Assembly (NCBI RefSeq): GCF_011421635.1
Contig: NZ_WTLI01000025.1
Location: 17,004 to 81,003, forward strand
Source of the DNA: Paenibacillus turpanensis
Lineage (GTDB): Bacteria > Bacillota > Bacilli > Paenibacillales > YIM-B00363
DNA length: 64,000 bases
Reading direction: 5' to 3'
Of the stretch, positions 26,721 to 35,569 are shown piece by piece. Position 1 is the first letter of the stretch, and each line of letters starts with the position of its first letter. The translations under genes and the position numbers were made by a program. The notes beneath the pieces were generated by a model. The model saw only the letters and a list, made by a program, of their open reading frames with translations, was not told where the DNA came from and made no database searches.

Positions 26721-28397
26721 TTATTTTTTTTGCTTCATGACACTTTGAATTTGTTCGGTCGTCCACTTTTCATACTGCGCGGTATCGAGCTTACCCATTT
26801 CCGCGGTGTACTCCGCCCATACCTTGTCAAAATCGCCCGGGCTGGAAAGAACGAGCTTCGGATAATACTTTTTCGTAATGTCATCCTTCTTCGTCTCCCA
26901 AATTTGCTGAGGGGAGCCCTGCTCCTTAGGGAAGGCCCAAGCGGGGAACCACGGACGAGGGTCCGGCTTCGAAAACAGCTCGGAATAGGTTTGAACACCG
27001 TACTTTTCCATAATCTTTTTGTCGCCTTCTGTCAAATCCATTTGGAACACTTCTGGCTGTATGCCAGGTTGAATGGCGTTTCCATCTGGCAGAGAGGAAC
27101 CGTTGCCCCAGTTCGGCCAATTCCAGGAGTAATATTTAAACCCGAACGTTTCGTTAAAGGTTTCGTTGATCTTCTTCACTTGCTCTGCCGTGCGGTAGAA
27201 GCGTCCTTGTTCATTCACTTCGTACGTTTCACCCTTAATGCCCCAGCTGCGGAGAATTTGGTTCTCTGGCTTGAGCAAATTATCGAAATATTGAACGATA
27301 CGCTCCGGATTTTCTGCGCTTACCGTAATGCCGATGCCGCGGTTAGTCACGAAGCCCGGCGGGTCAAGATACTGGTCCTTCTGTCCGTCGAAGGTGACCG
27401 GCAGCGGGAAGTAACGGAATTTATCCTTAGACGGATCTGCTTTAGCTGCGTCCTTCAGAACGTTCGTCGCGTTTTGCGTTTGCCACCCGTAATCGAAGTA
27501 ACCCAGCACCTTGCCGGAGGTCAGCTTCGCAAGATATTGGTCAAAGTTGTCGACGAAGGACGACTTATCAAACAAGCCTTTGGCGTTAATTTCATTGAGC
27601 TTTTGCAGCCAGCGCTTGGTGGAATCGGCAGTTGCATACGTCTTCGCCTCGAAGGTTTTCATATCCACGATGACGTTGCCTTCATTGGGATAGCCTTCCA
27701 GATGCATGGGCGGATTGGCGAGAGCGAAAAATCTCCAATCATGCGTGAGAGCGATAAATCCGGTCAGATCCTCATCCTTATGCTTGTTCTTGTAATCCTC
27801 GATCAGCGTAAAATAGTCGTCCAGCTTCTTAATTTTTGGATATCCCGCTTCTTCAAGCACGCGCCGCTGCACCCAGAATGCGCCCTGGTTAATCGACGGA
27901 TCCGGGATAAACTCCCCGACAACGTTAGAGAATGGCAGGAAATAAATGTTCCCGTCGGGCCACTTCATTTGATCCATGTAAGGACCGTACACCTTTTTGA
28001 TATTCGGACCGTGTTTTTCAATTAATTCGTTCAGGGGAATAAAGGCGCCGGCATCAATAATCTTGTCTATGCCTTTATCGGGAATGAGAACGTCCGGATA
28101 TTCATTGGAAGCAATCATCGTGCCGATTTTTGTTTCCAGATCTCCCACGAGATGTTCGATTTTAAAATTGACCCCGGTCTGCTCCTCCAATATTTTTCCA
28201 ATGGTCGTTTCATTCGTATTGATGTCTTTCGCGGCGGCGGCGGCGTTGAAGTAGGTGTACGTTACCTTTTCCTTCGAATCGCTCTCCCCATTGTTCTGTT
28301 CGGTTGATCCCTTCGTTCCGTTGCTGCTGGAGCAGCCAATTGCTGTGATGAGCATGGCCGAAGCAAGTGATAAAGTCATCCATTTTTTCATTCTCAT
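26721..28397 (-). CDS. Extracellular sugar-binding lipoprotein (LplA-like)
   Basis: 558 residues. Signal peptide with lipobox ITAIGC (Cys 22), then a Ser/Asn-rich linker and a large type 2 periplasmic-binding fold with long family size typical of LplA/YtcQ oligosaccharide receptors. It captures xylan-derived oligosaccharides and delivers them to the two permeases. Its promoter region carries a cre-like site and a TATAAT (28455-28483), so it probably starts the transporter/enzyme operon, controlled by the YesMN-like pair. Confidence 0.92.
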   Translation of the reverse strand: MRMKKWMTLSLASAMLITAIGCSSSNGTKGSTEQNNGESDSKEKVTYTYFNAAAAAKDINTNETTIGKILEEQTGVNFKIEHLVGDLETKIGTMIASNEYPDVLIPDKGIDKIIDAGAFIPLNELIEKHGPNIKKVYGPYMDQMKWPDGNIYFLPFSNVVGEFIPDPSINQGAFWVQRRVLEEAGYPKIKKLDDYFTLIEDYKNKHKDEDLTGFIALTHDWRFFALANPPMHLEGYPNEGNVIVDMKTFEAKTYATADSTKRWLQKLNEINAKGLFDKSSFVDNFDQYLAKLTSGKVLGYFDYGWQTQNATNVLKDAAKADPSKDKFRYFPLPVTFDGQKDQYLDPPGFVTNRGIGITVSAENPERIVQYFDNLLKPENQILRSWGIKGETYEVNEQGRFYRTAEQVKKINETFNETFGFKYYSWNWPNWGNGSSLPDGNAIQPGIQPEVFQMDLTEGDKKIMEKYGVQTYSELFSKPDPRPWFPAWAFPKEQGSPQQIWETKKDDITKKYYPKLVLSSPGDFDKVWAEYTAEMGKLDTAQYEKWTTEQIQSVMKQKK

Positions 28398-28454
28398 AGG
28401 CTTAAGTCCCCTTTCTTGCTATCAAATGGTACAGTTTTACTTGTAAGCACTTTC

Positions 28455-28483
28455 ATTATAAGATGAAAGCGGTTGCGTGATTA
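28455..28483 (-). promoter_or_regulatory. Promoter with cre-like (CcpA) site upstream of the binding-protein gene
   Basis: TATAAT on the minus strand (28455-28460) lacks a good -35 at 28478-28483, as expected for an activator-dependent promoter. Plus-strand ATGAAAGCGGTTGCG at 28463-28477 matches the cre pattern WTGNAANCGNWNNCW except the last base, placed between -35 and -10. Carbon-catabolite repression is inferred. Confidence 0.55.
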
Positions 28484-28576
28484 CCCGCCAAACTTTAGTT
28501 TTTACTTTCAAAAGAATAGCGCTTCATCGGCCTCCACATGATTCGTTGGATGAATACGCCGATCAGCGCCCGTTCA

Positions 28577-30346
28577 TTACAAATACTTCCCTTTGTCAAC
28601 AGCATCCGGAACGCGAATTTGTATTCTAGTCCCTTCTTCAGCTGCGCTTTCTATAGAAAAACTTGCTTCTTCATGAAAATACATTTTCAGTCGGAACACT
28701 ACATTTTTTACGCCCACATGCTCGCCCATCTCTTCACGGTTAAGTTCCGCTTTTAACTGCGCAAGCTTTTCCGACTCCATGCCGATTCCGTTATCTTCTA
28801 CGGTAAAGACAAGGAAGCCCTCGCAAAGCTCTGCCCGTACTTCAATATGACCGCCCTGCTTCAGAGGCTCGATGCCGTGGATGCTTGCATTTTCAACCAG
28901 CGGCTGCAGCATCATCTTCGGAATAAGCCTCTTGCTTACTCGTTCGTCGACCTGCAGGCTGTAGTTCAGCTTATCACCGAAGCGGTACTTTTGGATTTCC
29001 AGAAAGCTTAAGATCAGGTCCATCTCCTCCTGCACCGTGACCCAATCCTTGCCCCATTCGAGCGACTTGCGGAACATTTTCGCCAAATTGTGAATCATAT
29101 GCGCCGTTTCCTCTTCCCCCTTAATAAGGCTGCGCATGCGAATCGTCGACAAGGAATTAAAAAGGAAGTGCGGGTTGATTTGGCTCTGCAGGGCATGCAG
29201 CTGCGATTGTCTCCGTTTTAGCTCAAGGTCCTTGTGCTGGATATCCGCAATATACACTTCATGAATGAGCCGCTTGATTTCCAATGTCATGCGGTTAAAT
29301 TCCATCGTCAGCTGCCCGATTTCGTCGCGGTCCCCGGCATGCTCCACTGTTTCAAAAAAACCGTTCTTTACCCGTTTCATATGACGCAATATTCGAATCA
29401 TTCGCGTGTGGAACGAGCGAGTAATCAGTAAAATAATGAGCGTCGGAATGACAACGTTCGGGATAGCTAAGTAAATGACAAATTCCCTCGTATTGCGCAC
29501 CGCCTCCAGCAGCTCCCGCTCCGAAACGGCAAGCACAAGGCGCAAATGACTCATATACGGCTGCGAATAGGTTTCTTCGAATTGAATGACATCGCTTGGA
29601 AGCATCGCAGAGCCGAATACACTCCCCTCGCGGCTCCTTTCCACCTCCGTGTTGGTGGTGTACTGAATTTGCCCCTGCCCCTCCAGTAAATAAAAATCTC
29701 CATGCATAGCGGCTTCTTGAAATATTTGCTCTACCGCTTCGGAGTGCAGGTCAATCTTAACAATTTTTCGGACTTGGCTCTCCGAGGTGTAGTAATTCAG
29801 CTCCCGCACCACGGTGTATACGTTTTCATAACCGAGTACATCATACTGTCCGTACCGGTATACGAGTGGCGTATACGAGTTCGGCAGCTGTCTTAGCTTC
29901 TTGTACCAGTCGGAGCTTTCTACGATCGGAGTAAGCGGCAGCACGAATCCGCCGGGCAGTACCGTAGGATTGTCCGTATAAATCGTTATTTGCTTAATCG
30001 CTTGGTGGACGGGACTATATTTATTAAGCAGGAAAAAAATATCCGAGTGGTAGGCATCCACATATTCACTTGCGTCCTGATATTTCGTTTCCAGTGCGTC
30101 ATGTAAGAAAAAATCCGTGTTTAGCACGGACGTAATTCCTACGGCTACGTCAATTTGCTGACGAAAAACGTGTTTTACTTTCTCAAGGGTCATCGAGATA
30201 TCGTTCATTTTTTGCTTTTTCACATTGCTTGTTGTCACGTTGTAGAAAATTACGTTCGATAAAACGATCGGAATCAGAACGCATAAAAAGTATAAAATCA
30301 GCATCTTGTCCCGCAGCCTAACGTTGTTGAGGTTAAACTTGACCAT
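28577..30346 (-). CDS. Sensor histidine kinase, YesM-like
   Basis: 589 residues: membrane helix ~12-35, outer sensor domain ~36-290, second helix ~290-312, HAMP ~315-370, His-kinase segment with QSQINPHFLFNSLSTIR near residue 390, and an ATPase domain with VEDNGIGM. It senses an outer signal, perhaps a sugar-loaded binding protein, and phosphorylates the AraC-type regulator encoded just upstream. It starts 17 bases after that gene's stop; the transporter genes follow. Confidence 0.92.
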   Translation of the reverse strand: MVKFNLNNVRLRDKMLILYFLCVLIPIVLSNVIFYNVTTSNVKKQKMNDISMTLEKVKHVFRQQIDVAVGITSVLNTDFFLHDALETKYQDASEYVDAYHSDIFFLLNKYSPVHQAIKQITIYTDNPTVLPGGFVLPLTPIVESSDWYKKLRQLPNSYTPLVYRYGQYDVLGYENVYTVVRELNYYTSESQVRKIVKIDLHSEAVEQIFQEAAMHGDFYLLEGQGQIQYTTNTEVERSREGSVFGSAMLPSDVIQFEETYSQPYMSHLRLVLAVSERELLEAVRNTREFVIYLAIPNVVIPTLIILLITRSFHTRMIRILRHMKRVKNGFFETVEHAGDRDEIGQLTMEFNRMTLEIKRLIHEVYIADIQHKDLELKRRQSQLHALQSQINPHFLFNSLSTIRMRSLIKGEEETAHMIHNLAKMFRKSLEWGKDWVTVQEEMDLILSFLEIQKYRFGDKLNYSLQVDERVSKRLIPKMMLQPLVENASIHGIEPLKQGGHIEVRAELCEGFLVFTVEDNGIGMESEKLAQLKAELNREEMGEHVGVKNVVFRLKMYFHEEASFSIESAAEEGTRIQIRVPDAVDKGKYL

Positions 30347-30363
30347 CGTTTTCCCAGCTCCAT

Positions 30364-31932
30364 TTAAGGTTTGGCATGTATTGCACTGCGGTATTCGCTT
30401 GGAGTTTTACCCTCCACCTTTTCAAATTGAGTGACAAAATAATCGGCGTTGGAGAAGCCCACCAGACCCGCAATTTCGTATATGCGCAGTTCAGATGTCC
30501 GCAGCAGCTTTTTCGCTTCCTGAACACGGAACTGAAGCAAAAATTCATTAAAGTACAAGCCGTACGACTTTCTAAACAGCTGTCCTAAATATACGGGGTT
30601 CATGTAAAATTTAGCGGCAATCGATTTTAGACTGATGTTTTCGCGATAATGCGCCTCGATATACTGTTTAATTTTTGCAATGCCGCCCTTGCTGTTTTTA
30701 TGGCGTAAAGCGGCGATATAGGTTGTGCTTTCCGTAACGAATTGCGAGAAATGCATGCGCAGCTTTTCCAGTGTGACGACCTGCTTGGTCGCGTTCAGCA
30801 TGCTTGGCAGGGAGAGGAGCTGCTTTTCATCCCCTTCCATCTGCTGGATGGTGCGAACGATACTTATAACACATCTTGTCAGCGAGGTCATTACCGCATC
30901 CGGTGCAAAGGCCTTTGTTTGGAACTCATGAAATATGGTTTCGATCATCCGCTCGATTTCCTCTGAAGCTGACTCCTCCATCGCCTCCAGCAGCTGTTGA
31001 TAAAACCGGTTCTCAAGTTCAATGAACTGGACAGCGATGTCCTCGGTTTCCTCGTACAAAACCGCTGTCCTTCCTTTTAACGCGTACTTACATTGACGCG
31101 CTTCATTCGCCGTGCGGAAGGAATCCTTTACTTGCTCGAAGCTTGTGACGATGGAACCGCCGTAGACCATCGTGCGACCCGGCGCATATAGGGCAAGCTG
31201 TCTCTGCAGCGAACGAATAAATTGGCGCCAATCCGATTTATCGCCCTGCTTCGGCTTAGCGGCCAGAAAACCGTATACACCTCGCTGCTGCTCATGCATA
31301 AGCACAGTGGAATGGCCCGTATATTCGGCAATACGCCTTACCCAAGCCTGCTTCCATTCACGATAACGGCGAAGCATCGTTGCCTCCTCTTCATCCGCCT
31401 GCAGATCGTTGAGCTCAAGCACGATATAACGAAGCTCCTGACCCTCCGTAATGCCCATCGCAGCCGCAAGCTCTAATGAAAGTACACCATCGGCTTTTCC
31501 TGCGAGGAGCTCCTCCAATTTCGCTTCCTGTCCCCTGTGATCGAACAACGCAGATTGACGAAACTGATCCATAATCCGGTCTAGAGTTTCCGTCAATTCT
31601 CCTTTATCAATTGGCTTTAGAAGAAAATCACGTACGCCGAAGCGCATCGCCTGCTGCGCATACTTAAAATCATTGTAACCGCTAACAATAATAAACACGG
31701 GCTCGGACAATCCGCGTTCCTTCACCGTTTGTATCAGCTGTAGCCCATCCAGCAAGGGCATGCGGATATCGGTGACAACCAGCTCCGGACGCTCGCTTTC
31801 GATGAGCTCCAACGCCTCTTCACCGTTATCCGCTTCGAGAACCGTATCAAAACCGTATGCCTTCCAATCGATAAATTGTATTAAACCCTGCCGGGCAAAC
31901 ATTTCGTCATCAACGAGCAGTACCTTGCACAA
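30364..31932 (-). CDS. Response regulator with AraC-type DNA-binding domain, YesN-like
   Basis: 522 residues. The TTG at 31932 is the best start: AGGAGG lies eight bases upstream and the protein then begins CKVLLVDDE, exactly at the receiver domain. Receiver phospho-Asp is in VVTDIRMP near residue 55; a ~280-residue linker follows, and the C-terminal ~100 residues are two AraC helix-turn-helix motifs (ISLKSIAAKFYMNPVYLGQLFR; IYEIAGLVGFSNADYFVTQF). Expected to activate the xylan transport/enzyme operon. Confidence 0.92.
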   Translation of the reverse strand: MCKVLLVDDEMFARQGLIQFIDWKAYGFDTVLEADNGEEALELIESERPELVVTDIRMPLLDGLQLIQTVKERGLSEPVFIIVSGYNDFKYAQQAMRFGVRDFLLKPIDKGELTETLDRIMDQFRQSALFDHRGQEAKLEELLAGKADGVLSLELAAAMGITEGQELRYIVLELNDLQADEEEATMLRRYREWKQAWVRRIAEYTGHSTVLMHEQQRGVYGFLAAKPKQGDKSDWRQFIRSLQRQLALYAPGRTMVYGGSIVTSFEQVKDSFRTANEARQCKYALKGRTAVLYEETEDIAVQFIELENRFYQQLLEAMEESASEEIERMIETIFHEFQTKAFAPDAVMTSLTRCVISIVRTIQQMEGDEKQLLSLPSMLNATKQVVTLEKLRMHFSQFVTESTTYIAALRHKNSKGGIAKIKQYIEAHYRENISLKSIAAKFYMNPVYLGQLFRKSYGLYFNEFLLQFRVQEAKKLLRTSELRIYEIAGLVGFSNADYFVTQFEKVEGKTPSEYRSAIHAKP

Positions 31933-32164
31933 CGGCCACCCCTCCTGTCGCCTTAATGCCATCATTTCCACTCCCTCAAAATAACAGGGCTTCCAAATCA
32001 TAATTCAAGATTCTTCTATTATAAGTGGTCTTTAACGGTCTGCCTATGTCTAATCCGGCTTCCTATTCTTACGTTTTTTCCATTTCTTTAAAGTATACAA
32101 GGATTGCAGACGCTTTTTTACCGAGGAAACTTTAGATTTTCCCCCAAAAAGCTTACATACGAAC
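31933..32164. other. Intergenic, no gene supported
   Basis: Upstream region of the YesN-like gene. A 63-codon minus-strand frame (32050-32241) crosses the terminator hairpin at 32165-32204 and has no ribosome site, so I do not call it. The minus strand here should hold the regulator's promoter; no good hexamer pair was found. Confidence 0.4.
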
Positions 32165-32204
32165 AAGAGGGGAAAGCATAGACGACCCCATGCTTCCCCC
32201 TCTT
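32165..32204. terminator. Terminator of the iron-uptake operon
   Basis: 15-bp arms (32165-32179, 32190-32204; AAGAGGGGAAAGCAT and its near complement) with a 10-nt loop; on the minus strand it follows the permease stop at 32392. Confidence 0.7.
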
Positions 32205-32391
32205 TAAGCCAGTTGAGTTCCTTGTTTTGGTTTTGGCCCACTATGAAGTTTACATAATTAGATTATGGTCAACCACAGCTTGCTTAGCCCTTGCCCATTT
32301 CGTACATGATAGGAATTCGTCCAAAATGCCAAAGTATAGATTCAAAATTCCGGCTTCACCCACATCAGCTTAATCGACTGACGAGTTATGC

Positions 32392-33432
32392 TTACGCATT
32401 GCGGTTCCGATACAACAAATAAATGAAGAACGGAGCCCCCACCCCTGCCGTAAACACACCAGCCGGCACATCCAGCGGTAAAAACGCCGTGCGGGCTAGC
32501 GTATCGGCTCCTACCATAATCAAAGCTCCGATTACCGCCGATGCGGAAATTACAGCTCCATAAGAATACCCCATCAGCTTTCTGGCCATATGCGGAGCCA
32601 AAAGACCGATAAAGCCAATCGCGCCGCCAATGGCGACAGCGGAGCCTGCTAAGCCCACGCTGATCACAATGAGGATGAATCGATCGCGCTGTACCGAGAA
32701 GCCAAGGCTCTTAGCAGTCTCATCTCCCAGCTGCTGCACATTTAAAAACCTTACATAAAGCAGCGCGCACGGAATTAATACGGCTGCCCAAGGAAGAAGC
32801 GTCGTGACTTGCGTCCACGTCGCCCCGTAAATGCTCCCGGTAAGCCAAACATACGCTTGGCTTGCGGTATAACTCGGACCGATGACAAGCATAAGCATCG
32901 TTGCAGAGCTTCCCGCCGCAGAGATGCCGATGCCGATCAGCACAAGGCGAATCGGTGTAATTCCTCGCTTCCAGGCCAAGGTATAAATCAGCAGTGAAAT
33001 CAGGCCGGCTCCGGCAAAAGCTGCGGCGGGCAGCCAATGAATGCTCACCTTACCTGAGAAGTAAGTAATAAATACGACCGCCGCAAATGCCGCACCGGCG
33101 GTGATCCCCATCGTATCCGGCGAGCCCAAGGGATTACGGATGATGCCTTGAACAATTGCCCCCGCAGCGCCGAGAGCAGCGCCGACGAGTACGGCCGTCA
33201 GTGCACGCGGGAGCCGGAGCGTTTCAAGAATCATAGCGTGCTGGGCGCTGCCGTTGCCGCTTAAAGCCCGAATCGCATCCATTGGCGAAATGAACGAGCT
33301 TCCTGAGCAAATCCCCAGCAAAACAATTAAGCCAAGCAATGCCAGCAAACCGGCAAGCGCCAGCATCGATTTCTTCTTGACGTCAAGAGAAAGGCACCCT
33401 TTACGGAATCGGGCTTCGCTGATCCTACTCAC
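32392..33432 (-). CDS. Iron-siderophore ABC transporter permease (FecCD family)
   Basis: 346 residues from the GTG at 33432 (GGAGGGGG seven bases upstream); it overlaps the previous permease gene by eight bases. About nine to ten hydrophobic segments, with the FecCD coupling region GAIGFIGLLAPHMAR near residue 275. Second membrane subunit of the ferric-siderophore importer. The ATPase is not encoded in this unit, as with B. subtilis FeuABC, which borrows YusV. Confidence 0.92.
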   Translation of the reverse strand: MSRISEARFRKGCLSLDVKKKSMLALAGLLALLGLIVLLGICSGSSFISPMDAIRALSGNGSAQHAMILETLRLPRALTAVLVGAALGAAGAIVQGIIRNPLGSPDTMGITAGAAFAAVVFITYFSGKVSIHWLPAAAFAGAGLISLLIYTLAWKRGITPIRLVLIGIGISAAGSSATMLMLVIGPSYTASQAYVWLTGSIYGATWTQVTTLLPWAAVLIPCALLYVRFLNVQQLGDETAKSLGFSVQRDRFILIVISVGLAGSAVAIGGAIGFIGLLAPHMARKLMGYSYGAVISASAVIGALIMVGADTLARTAFLPLDVPAGVFTAGVGAPFFIYLLYRNRNA

Positions 33433-34438
33433 TGCGAAACCCCCTCCGAGCGATATAAATAAAAAATGGGGTTCCAATAAACGCCGTCACGACCCCAACC
33501 GGCAGCTCCTGCGGAGGGATCGGAAAGCGAATGAGAATATCCGCCCACAACAATAGAATGGCTCCAAGCAGCGCACAGTATGGAATCGTCCAGCGGTAAT
33601 CGACACCAACGAAATAGCGGGCGATATGCGGGATGACCAGCCCGATAAAGCCAATCGAGCCCGCGACGGCGACAGAGCTTCCGGCGAGCAGCACAACCGT
33701 CACGGCTAGTAAGCATTTGATCAGAACGGTACGTTGCCCCAGCCCTTTGGCGATATCATCGCCGGAAGCAAGAATCGTCACCTGCCGGGCCAAGGTGAAG
33801 GCCGCAATTCCGCCTACCGCCATATAGGGCAGGACGGGGTAAAGTATGTCCGTGGTTCTGCCGGACACCGATCCCGCCAGCCAAAACAGGACGTCCTGCA
33901 GCCCCGCTTCATTCAGCGCCAGCATTCCCTGACTAAAGGCGGAGAACAGCGCGGATACCGCAGCACCGGCAAGTACCGTTTTGAGTGGTGTCAGGCCTCC
34001 CCTGCCGATTGACCCAAGCACATAAACTGCCAGAGCGGCGAGAGCTGCGCCGCCGAACGCTACCCACATTAACTGTTGGAGTGCTGACAGTTTAAATAAA
34101 GTTATAGCAACGATCACGCAGAAGATAGCCCCTGCATTAATACCAAAAATGCTAGGTGATGCTAACGGATTGCGTGTCAGCACCTGCATTAAGGCCCCCG
34201 CAACGGCCAGATTGGAACCCACCACAGCGGCGATTAGCGCGCGTGGAACACGGGTCGTTTGAATAATGACATGTTCGTCCGATAAAGCATTGTAGTCCAG
34301 AAACGAATACACCGCATTCACAAAACGGATTTCCGTCACGCCAAAAACAATGCTGGACACAAAGGAGACGCATAACAATCCGATCCCGAGTACCAGCCCG
34401 GCAATTTTTCGTTTATTCGTATTCAGCAGCGGAATCAT
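33425..34438 (-). CDS. Iron-siderophore ABC transporter permease (FecCD family)
   Basis: 337 residues, about nine membrane helices. The FecCD signatures are VTRNPLASPSIFGINAGA-like near residue 85 and GSIGFIGLVIPHIAR near 265. Pairs with the next permease to form the channel. It lies 33 bases after the binding-protein gene. Confidence 0.93.
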   Translation of the reverse strand: MIPLLNTNKRKIAGLVLGIGLLCVSFVSSIVFGVTEIRFVNAVYSFLDYNALSDEHVIIQTTRVPRALIAAVVGSNLAVAGALMQVLTRNPLASPSIFGINAGAIFCVIVAITLFKLSALQQLMWVAFGGAALAALAVYVLGSIGRGGLTPLKTVLAGAAVSALFSAFSQGMLALNEAGLQDVLFWLAGSVSGRTTDILYPVLPYMAVGGIAAFTLARQVTILASGDDIAKGLGQRTVLIKCLLAVTVVLLAGSSVAVAGSIGFIGLVIPHIARYFVGVDYRWTIPYCALLGAILLLWADILIRFPIPPQELPVGVVTAFIGTPFFIYIARRGFRSE

Positions 34439-34471
34439 CGCTTCCCGTCCTTCGTGATGCTACCTCGTAAA

Positions 34472-35461
34472 CTACTTAAGCTCAAATAATGTCGTGATAT
34501 CATCAAGCATAATCATGGCGGCCTTCGGCCCGGATCCATTCGTCCAAGTGGCAGGATTAACCGGGAAAACCTTGTTGTTTTTCACCGCATCCAGATTGCT
34601 CCAAAGCGGATGGCTGGTCCATTCCTTGCGGGTTTCGACACGCCCGTCATCCCGATCCATGCTCGTCATATCAAAGATGAGATCTGCATTCATTTGCGGA
34701 ATGCTTTCCTTCGTGGTTAGCTTTGCAAAATCGGATCCCCCTTCCTTCCCTGGAAAGCTGAAGCCGACTTCTTGCAACACCAGATTAGGGAACGTATTGT
34801 AGAAGAGCCTCGCATGATCTGCTCGAAAATCTACAATGGCCACCTTCGCTTTCGATTCAGCACCTAGCTTCTCTTTGATTCCTGCAACTTTCTTGTCCCA
34901 TTCCGCTAAGAAATCCTTTTCTTCTTTTACCTTATTCAATGCTTCCGCGCTTAGGTGAAGGGTTGTTTTCCAGTGATAATGATCCTCTTCGATAACCGTA
35001 GGCGCGATTGCGGACAGCTGCTCGTATATTTTTTCATGCCGCGTTTTTGTACCGATAATTAAATCCGGCTTCAAAGCAATAATTTCTTCTAAATTCGGCT
35101 GAGTCTCCGATCCGACATTCGTTACTCCGTCCATTTTATCTCTTATGTAAAGGTACCATGGCTTCTCAATCCACGCTTCCACCGCACCGACAGGCTTCAC
35201 GCCCAATTGCACCACCGCGTCCGTAGCCCCCTGATATAAGGTAACTACCTTTTGCGGAGTACCCTTTACCTCGGTTGTACCCATCGCATGCTTGATGACG
35301 CGAACCGCTTCGGTCGCTGCCTCTGCACTTTCCTTGGAACTGGACTGGCCTTCCTGTGCATTCGTTTGAACGTTTTGACCAGCTCCGCACCCGGATGCAA
35401 GCATGATTAACAGCAGCAGCGCTGTCAGCTGTAAACACCATTTACTTCGTACCAACATCAT
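34472..35461 (-). CDS. Ferric-siderophore-binding lipoprotein (FeuA/FhuD-like)
   Basis: 329 residues. Signal peptide with lipobox LASGC (Cys 25), then a type III (helical backbone) binding fold: ATDAVVQLGVKPVG, KPDLIIGTKTRHE and SIPQMNADLIFDM are typical positions. It binds a ferric siderophore (possibly catecholate, given the Btr-like regulator next door) and feeds the two FecCD permeases. ATG with GGGAGAGGGAATT site. A Fur box lies at 35495-35509 in its promoter region. Confidence 0.92.
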   Translation of the reverse strand: MMLVRSKWCLQLTALLLLIMLASGCGAGQNVQTNAQEGQSSSKESAEAATEAVRVIKHAMGTTEVKGTPQKVVTLYQGATDAVVQLGVKPVGAVEAWIEKPWYLYIRDKMDGVTNVGSETQPNLEEIIALKPDLIIGTKTRHEKIYEQLSAIAPTVIEEDHYHWKTTLHLSAEALNKVKEEKDFLAEWDKKVAGIKEKLGAESKAKVAIVDFRADHARLFYNTFPNLVLQEVGFSFPGKEGGSDFAKLTTKESIPQMNADLIFDMTSMDRDDGRVETRKEWTSHPLWSNLDAVKNNKVFPVNPATWTNGSGPKAAMIMLDDITTLFELK

Positions 35462-35494
35462 AATTCCCTCTCCCTTATCATTTCGTGTTGTTAA

Positions 35495-35509
35495 TGAGAA
35501 TCAGTCTCA
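35495..35509. promoter_or_regulatory. Fur box upstream of the iron-uptake operon
   Basis: TGAGAAT-C-AGTCTCA resembles the 7-1-7 Fur box (TGATAATNATTATCA) with three to four changes. It sits 34 bases before the start of the binding-protein gene. Iron-dependent repression is expected. Confidence 0.6.
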
Positions 35510-35530
35510 CTCAAATCATACGGAAAAAGA

Positions 35531-35569
35531 TCCATGTTGGACATGGACAATTACGTCCATTGTTTGGAC
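35531..35569. promoter_or_regulatory. Cluster of TGGAC/GTCCA half-sites, candidate Btr operator
   Basis: TGGAC at 35538-35542, 35544-35548 and 35565-35569 and GTCCA at 35555-35559, directly upstream of the Fur box and overlapping the 3' end of the regulator gene. AraC activators bind direct half-sites beside the -35; this is a positional inference. Confidence 0.4.

Noticed and set aside
26709..28025. 438-codon open frame on the plus strand
   Set aside because: Exact antisense of the LplA-like binding-protein gene, with no ribosome site or family motif; openness comes from the codon use of the real gene.
32050..32241. 63-codon minus-strand frame
   Set aside because: Crosses the terminator hairpin at 32165-32204 and lacks a ribosome site.
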